64,000 nt of DNA from Fomitopsis serialis. Taxonomy: Eukaryota; Basidiomycota; Agaricomycetes; Polyporales; Fomitopsidaceae. Location of the stretch: NCBI RefSeq assembly GCF_022376445.1, contig NW_025955137.1, forward strand, positions 1 through 64,000. Direction: 5' to 3'. A program made the translations under genes and the position numbers. Below the pieces are notes generated by a model, which searched no databases, was not told the origin of the DNA, and saw only the letters and a program-made list of their open reading frames with translations. Below are positions 11,246 through 22,720 of the stretch, piece after piece (the first letter of the stretch is position 1; every line of letters begins with the position of its first letter).

Positions 11246-13539
11246 ATGTCGAGTGCGCCCGGCCCAATCGGCGCAGGTCCAAGCAACGCACCCATTTCAA
11301 GGAACAGCCGCAAGCGAGTGCGCTCCGACTCGGAGGACACGAGCGACAGGGAAGGCGCACGTAACAGCGAACAGAACAGAGGCAAGGGCGCTGCGATCGC
11401 TTCTGAGCCACACCGCGACAGTTCGACTAAGGAAAGGAAGAGGAAACGCAAGCGCAAACGGCACCCTGTCGTTGAGACTACCGAGGCCCCGCGAGTACTC
11501 ACAATGCCCGTGCCTGGTGTGCCAGGCTCGAGGCTATCGAGAAAGCGGTCGCGTTCTGGCGCCAGGAAGGCTGCGATGGCTCTCGTCGCAGGCCCGTCTA
11601 CCAGCGCTGGGGCCAACAGTACGCACGGTATCCCTCATATTGCATCGTCGCCGACAGTCAAGACGGCCAGCCCCGAGCCCCGACCTGTGTCTCCACCGGT
11701 GAGCTTCTCATCACTCCTTGCATTCCGCGGATATTCACTTTTGTCAAGGCTATTGCTATGTCTCTGAAAGGGAAGGAGAAGGCGCAGTCACCCGACACGT
11801 CTGCCCTCTCTGCGGAAGTGGCGTCACTCAAGGCCCAGCTCGCCGCAAAGTCCGAGGTACGTACAGAACCTATCACTCTGCGTCACTCGCTCATTACCGT
11901 ATCTCCAGCTCGTCTCGAAACAACGCACCCTCCTCTCCACCCTGCACCAGTCGCTCATGTGCCAAATCTGCCTCGACCCGCTGCACAAACCCTACGCGCT
12001 CGCGCCCTGCGGGCACATCGCGTGCCATGGCTGCCTCGTCGCGTGGTTCCAGTCGCCGCCAGCCGACGCACATCCGCACGACGTGCTCCCCGCGCTCCTC
12101 CGGAAGAAGACGTGCCCGCACTGCCGTGCGGTCCTGCGCGAGCGGCCCATCGAGGTCTGGGCGGTCAAGGACATGGTCGGCAACTTCTTTAGGAGCGACC
12201 TCGCGGACCCGCCGATGAATCCCCCGCGCCCGACGCACCCGACGCACCACACGAGCGCGCGGACCCGTGGGACGGGATCTTCCGGAAGCCGCTCGCGAAC
12301 GTGGCGGGGGCGGGCGCACCGCTGTTCTTCCCGGATCCACCTCCCGCGGCGGCGGCGCTGCACACGATACTCGGGATGCACGACGCGGAGGACGGCGGGA
12401 TCTACCGGTGCGTCGACTGCGGGCACGAGATCTGGGACGGGATGTGCTCCGCGTGCGACAGGGTGTACCCGGGGCACGCGCGGAACCACGAGCATGCTGG
12501 GTTGGACGAGTCGCACGGGTGGGACGAGGAGTCGGACGGGGACGGGGACAGGGCAGAGGGGATGGGTCACTGGCTGGACGGGGTCCTGTTCGGGCGGCGG
12601 AGGGGGGAGTGGGCGTGGCCGGAGGAGGGGGACGGGGACGACGATGGCGTAGACGAGGAAGACGTGACGGACGTGGACGACGAGGACGGGAGTGTGGTGT
12701 ACGGCGGCGCGCATGGGTTCGTGCCGATGATACGGAGCCGCCTGTTTGGCGGGCTCGGGAGCGCGAGCGGGAGCGAGGACGGTGACGAGGACGATGAATG
12801 TGGATATGAGAGCAGCTTCATCGACGACGACGGCGCGGAGGACGGCGCGGAGCGGCATTCGCCGCCGTTCCGGCAGGACCTGGCGGTAGGAGGCGCGATT
12901 GGAGAGGACGATGCGTTGGTTGTGGGCTCGGATGAGGACGGAGACGACCTTGGGTCCGAGGAGGAGGACGTGGACTTTGTGCCCCCGGTTCCTGCGCGGC
13001 GCCATCGGTTTGTCGTGGAGAGCGATGAAGAGGAGGAAGATGCCCCGAGCGATGAGGATGATGGGCATTCCGTCAGGTATGGGCTTCCCTTGTCGTGCTC
13101 GAATGGAGTATGCTGACCTTGTTTCGCAGTGATAGCGGCCTAGCCGACGCCGTGGCTGATAGGGAAAGGTAAGGTCTTAGTCCATCGACCCGTAATCATT
13201 ACTCACGTTCTTCATGCTAGGATCATATATGGAGATGATGGTTCTGTTCCGCACAATTTCGTGCACAGTTCCTCGCCCATCCATGTCTACTCCGACGAGG
13301 ACGACGCGCCCGCCCACGCGGACCATTTCCCCCTCTACTCCGACGAGTTCGCGGCCGTGGAGGATGACCACCCCGGCCCGTGGGGCGAAGATGCAGACGA
13401 AGCCGACGACCATCCCGGCTCATGGATCGACGACGCAGGCGAGGGCGAGCACTACGGCCATGGCGACGAGGAGAGCGTGTACGGCGACGATGCGCCTGCG
13501 AGCGGGGACGAGTATGAGTACGGCGACGCGGCGTGGTGA
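11246..13539 (+). CDS. RING-finger protein with acidic tail, probable E3 ubiquitin ligase
   Basis: Exons: 11246-11698, 11749-11856, 11909-13076, 13130-13168, 13221-13539. Together they need one extra base to give 695 codons. N-terminal basic, NLS-like stretch (KERKRKRKRKRH), a short helix, then a C3HC4 RING at residues about 205-259 (CQICLDPL, CGHIACHGC, CPHC), then a second cysteine pair set (YRCVDCGHEIW, CSACDRVYPGH) and a long Asp/Glu-rich C-terminus. RING proteins bring ubiquitin-charged E2 enzymes to substrates, and this one looks nuclear. The frame changes between about 12200 and 12240: the RING part reads in one frame, and ADPWDGIF onwards in another. This fits a missing base or a cryptic splice event. 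Large antisense frames here are shadows of the acidic repeats. Confidence 0.8.
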
Positions 13540-13980
13540 GGGGCGCGGTGGTCGGGTGGGGGTGGTACGGACGCGAGCGGAGTCGCGGTGTGCTGCGTAC
13601 GCTATGTGTACAGTTAATGTAGGCGCTGACATCCTATGAGAACGGGCTGCGCTGGCTGGTCCTGTTATTCGCACAGCTGCGACGTGTCCGGCTCTGCACC
13701 ATATTGTCCGTAGATGGTGTGTATTGACCGCGAGCAGTGGCTTGGTTACTTTTTGCGCTCGAGACCGCCTGATCCTAACACGTACATGTCTGTTCCGACC
13801 CACAGCGCGCCCTTTTCCCGCTGGAGTCCCGCGTTGTTTCGACTGACGAACTCGGTAAGCCCCAACTCTATTCACTACTCATTCGGGACACTAACAGCAA
13901 CCGTCTAGCTTTACAGGCAGGGTTCGAAGGAACAGGAACGCGTGACGTCACCCCCGCGCGCCCCAGCCAGCCTCCCCTCG
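13540..13980. other. intergenic
   Basis: 3' flank of the RING gene and upstream region of the first MGLF gene. I see no gene here. Confidence 0.4.
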
Positions 13981-14108
13981 CGCGTCACCAGCCCCGCCAG
14001 CCACCCGCCGCGCTGCAGTATATAACGCCCCGCCGCGCTCCTCCACACAAACCACAATCCCAACCACACCCCTCTCTCCATTCCACTCTTAACGACCTTT
14101 CACGACCT
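13981..14108 (+). promoter_or_regulatory. promoter and leader of first MGLF gene
   Basis: Contains CGCGTCACCA at 13981-13990, a clear TATA box (TATATAA at 14019-14025) and a leader block CCACTCTTAACGACC starting at 14083, 48 bases before the ATG. All three have counterparts ahead of the second MGLF gene. Confidence 0.6.
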
Positions 14109-14130
14109 ACGGATCTGTTATAATCGAGCG

Positions 14131-15020
14131 ATGGGCCTGTTTTCTTCGAGCAAGTCGGGCGGGGCGGCGCCGGAGGACGCGGAGACGCGGCAGGTGGAGA
14201 AGGTGCTCGCGAAGGAGGCGAAGGGCGAGCAGAAGAGCTTCGACCACGCGCTGAAGGACCTGAAGAAGCTCGACAAGACGCACGAGAAGTCGATCAAGGT
14301 GCGTCGCGCCGCGCCGCGGGTGGGCTGCGCGCGGGTGGGTGCTGATTGCGGGTGCGGGTGCGGCAGGCGGCGGACAAGGCGCAGCACGCGCTGGACAAGG
14401 CGGTGAAGGGCGAGCACGCGCGCGCGAAGGCGCTGAACGAGGCGGAGCACAAGCACGACGACGCGGTCTCGGCGCAGCGGAACGCGTCCAAGACGCTCGA
14501 GGTGCGTTTCCCGTTCTTTCCTGCTGATCGGCGGGTTGCGCTGATGGCGGGTATCGGGTAGCTGAAGCGGCAGCACGAGGGCCAGCTCGAGCAGGACCTG
14601 CAGCAGCGCAAGGCGTCCGTGGACGAGGTGCAGCGGAAGAAGGCCGCGAACGACGTGAGTGCCAGTCCGTTTCCGTACCCTTCCCCGCCGCCGTGTCGTC
14701 GCGTCCCTGTCGACGCGGCGCTCGTGTTTCCGATGCCCCCGAGGGAACGCACGAGCCGGCGTCTCTGCGGACCTCTCCCTTCCTCCGGCGAGTTGCGACC
14801 ACGGACGGTGCTGACCCCGCTGTGCCCGCAGGCCGTGCGCGAGTCGAAGCTCGCGCAGATGCACCAGCAGGCGGCGGACCGCGCGCGCGCGGGCTCGCTC
14901 GACCTGCCCAACGGGCCCGCTGATGGCGCGGCTGGCACGGGCCACGCGCAGGCGGCGGGCACGGGCACGGCGGGCGTGGACGCGAACGGGACGGCGATCG
15001 CGAGTGGGGACAGGGCGTAG
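14131..15020 (+). CDS. MGLF-type coiled-coil protein, copy 1 (Ncp1-like)
   Basis: Exons 14131-14298, 14367-14501, 14562-14654, 14832-15020, all phase 0, giving 194 residues. The N-terminus MGLFSSSK has Gly2 and Ser6, the classic N-myristoylation pattern, so membrane anchoring is likely. The rest is a long charged helix rich in K, E, A and Q with heptad-like spacing (residues about 20-150), then a Gly/Ala/Thr-rich tail. The layout resembles small Agaricomycete proteins annotated 'DNA binding protein Ncp1'; that name is from memory and the function is uncertain. It is followed directly by a paralogue with identical middle-exon lengths. The strong TATA box suggests high expression. Confidence 0.8.
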
Positions 15021-15280
15021 GTGCTGCAGTCGGTGGTGCTCCGTCTGTCTCGTAGTGCTGCCTGGCTTATAATGTGTTTCCTTTTGTGTGACTACTACTA
15101 TATCTTACCCTTGCGTAATGTCACTGCTCGATGTGTGCCTCTCACCCCTCCGTCGGCGTACCGTCCACACCTGCGGACGCACGGGGGCAAGGCGAGTACT
15201 TGCATGCCCAGATACTCTCAGGGCAGGACCGCAAGGGTTAGACTCGATTCGAGGGCCGAGGCAGCTCTGGGGTGCCCGCA

Positions 15281-15366
15281 CGCGTCACCACCGCTCCAGC
15301 ATAAAGCTCCCTGCCGCTCGCCCCCACCCAGCTCCAGCTCCATCCCACTCTTACGACCTCTCACGA
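15281..15366 (+). promoter_or_regulatory. promoter and leader of second MGLF gene
   Basis: CGCGTCACCA (15281-15290) is identical to the element ahead of copy 1. A CATAAAG TATA-like box lies at 15300-15306, and the leader block CCCACTCTTACGACC begins at 15344. Conservation of these elements in otherwise diverged DNA suggests shared regulation. Confidence 0.55.
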
Positions 15367-15410
15367 GCACTCTGCGCGACCCCACTGACTTACTACTGGT
15401 CACCGCGAGC

Positions 15411-16182
15411 ATGGGCCTGTTCACGTCAAACAAGTCACAGTCGAGCGGGGCGGCGTCGGCGGACGCGGAGACGCAGCAGGTGGAGAAGATGATCGCGACG
15501 GAGGCGAAGAACGAGCAGCGAAACTTTGACCGGTCGCTGAAGGACGTCGCGAAGCTGGACAAGTCGCACGAGCGGTCGCTGAAGGTGCGTCGTGCGCCGA
15601 GCGGGTGCTGAGCGCTGATCGAATGCGGCGGGGGCAGGCGGCGGACTCGGCGCAGCACGCGCTGGACAAGGCGGTGAAGAACGAGTACGAGAGCGCGCGG
15701 GCGCTGAACGAGGCGGAGCACAAGCACGACAACGCGATGGCGTCGCAGCGGAGCGCGGCGAAGACGCTCGAGGTGCGTCGCGCGTTCGAGTCCTGCTCGT
15801 CGCGGCGGTGCTGATTTCCGCGGTGCAGCTGAAGGTGCAGCAGGAGGGCCGGCTGGGGGAGGACCTGCAGCAGCGCAGGGCGTCGCTCGACCGGCTCCAG
15901 CAGAGGAAGGCCTGCAATGACGTCAGTCTTTCCTCCTGCCTCTTTCGGGGTTCCTGACGTCCATCCTCCCCTCCCCAGGCCGTCCGCGAGTCGAAGCTCA
16001 CCCAGATCCACCAGCACGCCTCCGACAGCGCCCTCGCCCGCGCGGGCTCGCTCGACGTCTCGCACGACATCGCCATGAGCCCAGTCGGTGTCGACGAGGT
16101 GCACGACGCCGCGCAGGGGGCGGGGACGGGCACGACGGGCGTGGATGCGAACGGGACGGCTGTCGGGGCGGGCGACGGGTAG
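15411..16182 (+). CDS. MGLF-type coiled-coil protein, copy 2 (Ncp1-like)
   Basis: Exons 15411-15584, 15638-15772, 15829-15921, 15979-16182, giving 201 residues. Exons 2 and 3 are 135 and 93 nt, exactly as in copy 1, and all intron positions match, so the two arose by tandem duplication. The N-terminus MGLFTSNK keeps Gly2 and Ser6 for myristoylation. The helical core is conserved (QHALDKAVK, ALNEAEHKHD, KTLE). The C-terminal tail ends in TGTTGVDANGTAVGAGDG, close to copy 1. The two copies differ mostly at surface positions and in the tail. Confidence 0.8.
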
Positions 16183-16650
16183 TCGTATGTAGTATGTTGG
16201 CTGGATTGGAATGTGCTCCTGTACGGCTGCTGTGCCTGCCACAAGCCGTGGTGTAACGATACCCTCCCGTGGAATCCACTTGGTGACCATGTCGCTTCCG
16301 GTAGTACTAGTAGGCTCTGCGTCTACGTAGTACGTGCACGCTTGCTTTCTCCGCACAAGGAGTCGACCGCCTTGCCCGCCGCGGTCGTCAGTGGTCAGCC
16401 CCGCACGAGCCATCGCCGACTCTGTACGCACCTCCGAGTCTTCGCTGGGGGAGATAAGCTCTCCGGTCACAGGCGGCCTCTCGGAAGCCTGACTCACCAT
16501 GGAGCCCTCTGCAGGCGCAGACGGACGCTAGCTTCGCCTCTCCCGCTACCGTTCAAGTTCTGCTGCTGTCCTCGAACCCGCCTCACGACCCGCCGAGCCA
16601 CCTAAACCCCTTGGGCACGCACCCGCCTCACGCACGTCGGACCCGAGACG
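16183..16650. other. intergenic between MGLF copy 2 and PQ-loop gene
   Basis: No coding frame is supported. Long minus-strand frames across 15.4-16.5 kb are shadows of the MGLF exons. Confidence 0.4.
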
Positions 16651-17873
16651 ATGCGTCCGAACGCCGCGGCGGAGAACGTGCTCGGACGATGGGCACGATA
16701 TGCTGGACGGTCCAGCTCACCCCGCAGATCTGGAAGAGCTGGCGCACAAAGTCGACGGAGGGCCTCTCGCCGTGGTTGTGTGAGTAGTCCCATCCCCCCT
16801 CCTCCCATCCCCACCCGCGCTGACCGGCCCTCCTCCCCCCCCGCGGACACCCCCTGGCGGACGACAGGTTTTGTGGGGCCCGCCGCGGGGTTCATGGGCG
16901 TCTACGCGATCGTGCAGGACCTCAACGTCCCGCTCATCGTGCAGCCGCAGCTCTTCGGCGCGCTCTGCCTCGCGTCGTGGGCGCAGTGCCAGTACTACGG
17001 CGCGCCGCGGCGCCCGCGCGCGGTCTGTGTGGCGCTGTACGGCGCGGCACTCGCGGGGCTGGCGGGGTTCCAGGGCGGGATGGTGTATGCGGTGCGGGTG
17101 AGTGGCCAGTAGTTGGGGTGTGCGGGTGGGCTGAAGATGTGGTTGGTGGGCTGGGTGTTGTAGCCGGCGTATGAGAGGGGGGACGGCGCGCGGTCGAGGC
17201 GTTTGGGATCATCTCGTCGGTCGTACTCTCGCTTGCGCTCTTGTACGTCCCTCTCTGCCCCTCCTTCATGCGCCTCGACTGACCACGCCGGCTTTCCTTC
17301 TGTCCACCCCCTTCTACGCGCGCAACCCACGCTCCCTCACCCGGCCCCCAGCCCGCAGTACTACGAGATCTACGTGCACCGCGAGGTCGTCGGGCTCTCC
17401 GTGCCGTTCATGGCCGTCGACATGCTCGGCGGCGTCCTGAGCGACCTCTCGCTCGCGTGGCGGCCCCCGCCGTTCGCCGCGGTCGCCGCGCTCAGCTACT
17501 CGCTCGTCGTCGTACGTCGTCTCCCCCCTCTCTCCTCTCCCGTCCCGCCAAATGCGCCCGCGCGTGCACTCCTCAGTGCGTCCGACGGCGCGCGAAGACC
17601 GCGCGTCGGTTCCGGGTGTCGCGCTCGCGCGGGTGGATGCTGTGCCCTCTTGTGTTCCATGTGCTGATCTGGGTTTGTATGCAGCTCTTCGACGGCCTCG
17701 TGCTCCTCGCCGCGGCGGTCCTCAACCCGCTCGCCAGGCGCCGCCGCAAGCGGGCCGAGGCTGCCGCGTCCGTCGAGGCGCAGGACGGGCGCGGCGACGT
17801 CGACGGCCGGACTCGCGCTCGGGCTGATGACGCACGCGGAGATGCAGATTCGGGGTTGATGGCTAGTGACTAG
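16651..17873 (+). CDS. PQ-loop repeat membrane protein
   Basis: Exons 16651-16779, 16868-17097, 17164-17242, 17352-17511, 17685-17873. The sum needs two extra bases for 262 residues. The first PQ motif is in TVQLTPQIWKSWRTKSTEG, the second in FPQYYEIYVHREVVG, followed by VPFMAVDMLGGVLSDLSLAW and a last membrane span FDGLVLLAAAVLNPLARRR. PQ-loop proteins are seven-span vacuolar or lysosomal amino-acid exporters or MPC/SWEET relatives; this one resembles the fungal two-PQ-loop type. The frame slips by one base at about 16685 (ENVLG to MGTICW) and about 17190 (PAYERGD to VEAFG). A start at 16689 and an alternative acceptor before 17178 would rescue the frame at the cost of conserved residues. 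Fragments of this gene recur at 18.5, 19.4 and 34.8 kb. Confidence 0.8.
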
Positions 17874-18519
17874 CAGAGGCTCGGTGCGCTCGCATGCTGT
17901 GCGGGATGTACTGGAGGCGGCGGACGGGGACGCGGAGACGCCGCGATGATGCAGGGGATGAATCCGGTGGAGAGTGTGCGGAACGGGCTCGAGGGGGTGG
18001 TGTAGAGCTGAGACAGGCCGCGGTTGGGGAAGACAGAAAGGTACGGTTGAGTCTGATCATGGCACGGTCGACGTCGTATCGCATACTAGTACTCACGATG
18101 CATGGCTGATCTAGTCGCCAGGCCTGATCTATTTCGCCCGCTCGGGTACGAATCCGATGTATGAATGTATGGGTTGGGTGCGTACTGGACTGCGTAAAGC
18201 GTACGATACTCTGGAAGCTGAACGTTGCACAGTCGTCCGCGCGAAGGATATAGATACTCCCGACCCATGACGCTGTGCTACGCGTGTACGTGTGATACGA
18301 ACGGGTCGCAAGCACAAACGCCGCCTACGATGGCACGGGGATCAGCCTAGCCGTTAGGCGACTAGTTCGTCTTTTGAGCTATGCAATAGCATGCGCACCC
18401 ACAACTTGAACACTCCTCGTTGGCGGCAACTCTCCACCCAAATACAGCAATGACACGCATCCATCACATGAATAGCCCGCAATACTTGCGAGATATAGAC
18501 GGTGTGGACCACGAACCGG

Positions 18520-18790
18520 AGGCGATCTGGGATCTCCGTGCCGTTCATACTCGGTGGTGTCCTGGGCGACCTCTCGCTCGCGTGCAAGCCCCTGCCATTC
18601 AACGCTGTCGGTACTCGGCTACCCGTTCGTCGAGTTTCCTGTGTTCTCCCCCCTGTCCTGCGTTCTGATAATTCCTTCCGTTCTTGGCGCCCTTACTCAT
18701 CTCTTGTGCAATTGCATTGTTCTTCGACGGCCTCGCCCTCCTAGCTGCTGCGATCCTCAATCCTCTCTCCAAGCTGGATGCGGGCTGATG
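18520..18790 (+). pseudogene. PQ-loop gene fragment (relic 1)
   Basis: Positions 18525-18610 read GISVPF then LGGVLGDLSLACKPLPF, matching exon 4 of the PQ-loop gene at 17395-17490. Positions 18715-18775 match its last exon (FFDGLALLAAAILNPLSKL). The intron in between is preserved in degenerate form. The start and the first PQ motif are missing and frames are broken. Confidence 0.75.
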
Positions 18791-19375
18791 TGACTCCTGT
18801 CGATTCACAGCACGAGCGTGCCGACATTGAGAACCGTAATCAGGAAGGTATATTTCAAGTTGGGTCGTAACATAGGTCGCGAGCTAATGATATGGTACAG
18901 GCTCCAGAGTCGGTCCTACTGCAAGGTGTAGCAGCATCCATTCGTCGGCATCGTGACTTCGCATACTTGAGAAGCGATGGCGCAGACTAGCCGCTGACTT
19001 CTCTCAGTGAGCAGACTCATGGCGAAGACGAGACCAGTACGGTCGATCACTGCTCGCACCACGCTGAGAAAGTCCGAGCAGGGGAAATCCCACTGGCATC
19101 TATATACCGGGCGTACAAACAACAGAACATGGAGGTATGGCTATTTCGTCGCTCTGATCACCGGTGCTAATGAGGACTGTTGTATCTGGCAGTTACCGGA
19201 AGGCACCGAAGCAGCAAGGTACGTCTCCCTATGCCATTCACAGTGCTCACTGAAAGCTCACTTGCGAAGCCATTTTATTCTGGGCCGAGCGAGCCAGTTT
19301 TCCGAGCTACAGGTGCAGCGATACCGCGGCCCCGAACCCATCAGTACATAGACATCTTCCGCCATCTAACTGCCA

Positions 19376-19485
19376 GCCCGACGAACTCATGCTCCTCGCT
19401 GCCGTTTCTGTCGTGCTATCTCAGGACGAGCGGAGATGTGGTCGACTAGAGGAGAAGCTCGGTGCGCTCGGATACAATACACCTT
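19376..19485 (+). pseudogene. PQ-loop gene 3' fragment (relic 2)
   Basis: The stretch DELMLLAAVSVVLS and the following GACTAG plus AAGCTCGGTGCGCTCG echo the last exon, stop codon and 3' flank of the PQ-loop gene at 17690-17893. It is short and decayed, so confidence is moderate. Confidence 0.5.
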
Positions 19486-20660
19486 GCACTCGAGGATGCG
19501 GAAAAGGATGCGGGGAAGGGATGGGTAGGCCGATATTCCGTGAAATGAAGATCATAGAGGTATCGTCCATTTGTCACATCATAAGCCAATGCGTAAAGCT
19601 GATCTGCGGCACAGACAAAAACTGTTACTATCATATAGATGGATTATGTCATTAATGGATGAGCGGGATCGGACTCCGTCCGATGTGTGTGCCAGTCTAG
19701 CCGGGTATTTGGGCATAGCTCCAGAGAAGAGACTCAGAGAGTCGTCGACGTATGTCAGGTGAGTAAGGCTCTCTCCGTCGCACGCTTCCCAGTGTTTTGG
19801 CGGCGAAGGCGTCCGACGACGTGGACGGGCTGCCCACGATGGTGTAATGACCGGCAAATTAGCTGGGCCGCGCAGTGGGGCACGCTGCTTCCAGTCCGAG
19901 GCTCACTTTGATCATCTCCTGTTTCATTCTGTCTTGCCCGCATATACGAGCTGTGCAGGTAGGTCATGCACAGCAGCTTTGAAAGATTAGTCATGATGCT
20001 GACTTTCTTTTTCTTCGCCGAAGATGACAATGTCTATTGCCTTAGGCGAGCCTCGAATGTAGGCCCTGGTTAGCGTCCAATGCTGAATAGACTGTCCGCG
20101 GCAACAGACATCACCTCTCATACGGTTAGCGGGTCCGCCAAGCTCGGACGGATGCTCTGCTACACGCGGCACAGGAATGGACGAAACGGGATGATTTCGC
20201 AATCAAGCCGGTATATCTTCTCTCCTACGAGTATCTACATCAGTATTCGTGCTGACTTGCTGTACAAGATTGTATAACAAGTCAAACTATGCACCGGAAC
20301 TAGTGCCTCTCCGTGGAGACGCAAGTGGGCACGATATATGCCGTTCTGGCACGGTACCCGGGTTATGCGTGCGGACCCAGACCTAGCCTTTCGGTCTCGT
20401 AGACAAGGTCCTCTTGGAACTCGGCGCGTCAACTTGAAGACAGGACCTAATTGAATCGTGTCGAAAGGACACCGAGCGGCCGACAGTATCTTTATGTGCA
20501 CACAGCGGTTGTGCTCACTCGTCATTCAACTCCAGCCCTTCCACTTTGCTCCAGTACTACAAAGCCAGGCTCTCATGCATTGACAACTACGCGTTCCCAT
20601 ACACCCGTCATCTCTCGTCGCATCCTCTCGCATCCTCAGCCCCACCCTCCCAAACTGGGC
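19486..20660. other. decayed intergenic DNA
   Basis: No supported gene. Frames are short and rich in stops. Possibly further remnants of duplicated segments. Confidence 0.35.
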
Positions 20661-21224
20661 CTAATAATTCCCAACGTTGATCGACTTAGTGCCCGGGGTG
20701 TAGCAATACCCGTTATCCAGGTGCGTCCCGCAGGTCGAGAGCTGGTTGCAGCTACCTCCGCATCTAAAGGCATCTATCAGTAACTCTTGCGTTCTCTGGG
20801 CCGTCTATCCGCGCACGTACCCGCCCTTGTCGCAGAACCCGACGTTGTTCGTGGCTGCGAGGCACTGCGTGTCCGGGGCGTTGAGGCACTTGGCCGAGCC
20901 GTTGTACACGGTGCACGAGCCGCCGCAGACGTTCTGAGTGCGGCGGTTGCAGTACGTGACCATCGTGTTGTCCGCGGCGCGCGAGGTAAGACCTTCGGGC
21001 GCATTGACACCTGGGATAGGGTCGCCGATAAGGTGAGCTCGGCGTCGGTCGTCTTGAGCCAGGCGATCATCTCTTCCTGAGTGAAGAGCTGGGTGGTGAC
21101 CTCCGGCTGTGTGCGGGATGTCAGCACTACTGGCGGGGATGGATGGGGTTATACTGACCGACGGAACTGCAGCGACAACCGCGACGAGGGCGGCGAAGGT
21201 GGCGAAGGCGAGCTTGAACTGCAT
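20661..21224 (-). CDS. small secreted cysteine-rich protein
   Basis: Exons 21224-21159, 21106-20821 and 20763-20661 sum to 455 nt. With one extra base they give 151 residues. The first exon is a signal peptide (MQFKLAFATFAALVAVVAAV). The pro-region EVTTQLFTQEEMIAWLKTTD is followed by a ten-cysteine domain (TYCNRRTQNVCGGSC, KCLNAPDTQCLAATNN, FCDKGGCGGSCNQ, STCGTHLDNGYCYTPGT). This is a family of small secreted proteins I associate with basidiomycetes. Function is unknown; an extracellular effector-like or wall-associated role is inference. The frame breaks at about 21032, between DAELT and IGDPIPGV, where exactly one base is missing. The intron phases only work if that base is restored, so an assembly error or very recent mutation is likely. 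Confidence 0.75.
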
Positions 21225-22525
21225 CGTAGGAGGTTGCTGAGACTTAGTTCTTGTTGGTGAGGATCTACTTTCGCGACATGCTGCAGCTTATATACCCCAG
21301 ACAACCTCCCGACGACGCTTTTAGACTGACCATGTTCCGTTTGTCAAGGAGGTCATTGTCTGGTCCTCTGGTGGCAAGTCACCAATCGATGACATTGGGC
21401 CTGCTGTGGCGGCAGTGGTCCAGAGTCGCTCTCCAGCGCTCTCCCAGCCTCCGGCCCGTGGCGCCCAAACTTTACAAATTCAAGGATCACTTCGAAGGCT
21501 ATCAAAACAAGCGTAATTGGACAGGTTAAATTGAACTGGACTGGAAGTCGAGGACAGTCGTTAAGTTCGCAACGTAATGTGGTCTTGTTTGCAGACTCAA
21601 TGCGATGCTCTACAATAATTTAACGTTCGAAACGCGAATGACTTGACACGGTCGGTGTACTAATGGCAAGTGCAAGATGATCAACCCCGTACCGAACGGG
21701 TCCAAATGCCAGTAGCCGCATCACAATCCGAGTCGTGCGTTCATCAAGTCGACACTCGTTACCGCATCATAGGCCGCACAATCGCACGCCGTCATCCACA
21801 GCATCCCGTCAGCCGCTTGCAGTGTGACCACGTCAAAGCGAGACTGCTGATTGTGCCACATGACCTGGTACCGAGCCATTCTCTCGGGGGCGTTTTGCAT
21901 ATTCCACCATCTCGAATGCTTCGAGTACGAATGCGGCGTCGATATCATTCATCAGGCTAGTGTTCACCTCGATGTCCTTCAAGTTGCCGCGAGGTTGCCG
22001 CCGCGCCGCGGCTTCGACGCCCTTGACACAGGTATAGAACACTGTGCCGATGGTCATGACAAGAATAGAGGCGGGACGAATCACGCGGTTTTTGACAAGC
22101 AGTGAAGGTCAGCCATGGTCACACCCGACGCCGCCGGGAAAATGAACTCCATCTCGCGGAGCCACGGTACGTCCCTCTCTACACACACGCTGCATTGTAG
22201 TTACACGCGAAATCCACCATTGGCATCCCTGCGTGAAACTCGCCCGCCGTCCGCACAACCTCAGTTACGCTTTCTGGGTGGCGACTAGCTGCGGCGCTTG
22301 TAGAGCTCGCTACCCCATCCAGCCTGAGTGTCAGAAGGACAGAATCTAAAGCACCGTAGGTGCGCGTGATCAGCTTACAGGAATCAGGTCTACAGCACAG
22401 ACTCGTTAACGGACGTACGACATACAAATTGGCTCGCGACATCACGGTGTCAGAGGATACGTTGAGCGGGTGGGCGAGAGGCAGAGTGAATAGCCTCCAT
22501 AAATAGCCTCCACTGTCACATATGC

Positions 22526-22720
22526 ATGTCTTTTGGCACAGGAATTCTCGATGGCGGCGACGACTGGGAAGCCAAACATCACAATCACAGGCTAGAAGCA
22601 AGGCCATTAGCGCTTTCGAAACTCATTTAGAGTTCTCCTGCATATTTCGATACAAAGCAGGGTGTTTCGGAGGGAATATATGCATGAAAAAAGGTATGAT
22701 GCTGGTCGGCGCATGACAAC
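22526..22720. repeat. degenerate direct repeat, copy 1
   Basis: Shares long stretches with 23470-23675, for example CCATTAGCGCTT, GTTCTCCTGCATAT and ACAAAGCAG in the same order and spacing. Identity by eye is about two thirds. Unit identity unknown; could be fragments of one duplicated gene. Confidence 0.55.

Noticed and set aside
11992..13068. 358-codon minus-strand frame opposite the RING gene
   Set aside because: It is the complement of Asp/Glu-rich and GC-rich coding DNA; the plus strand has a RING domain, introns and correct codon bias.
15421..16500. 359-codon minus-strand frame
   Set aside because: Shadow of the second MGLF gene; Arg/Ser/Pro-rich with no motif, while the plus strand has four matching exons.
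21670..22600. possible membrane-protein genes on the minus strand
   Set aside because: Some hydrophobic runs, but no continuous exon model and no family motif; the stretch looks decayed.
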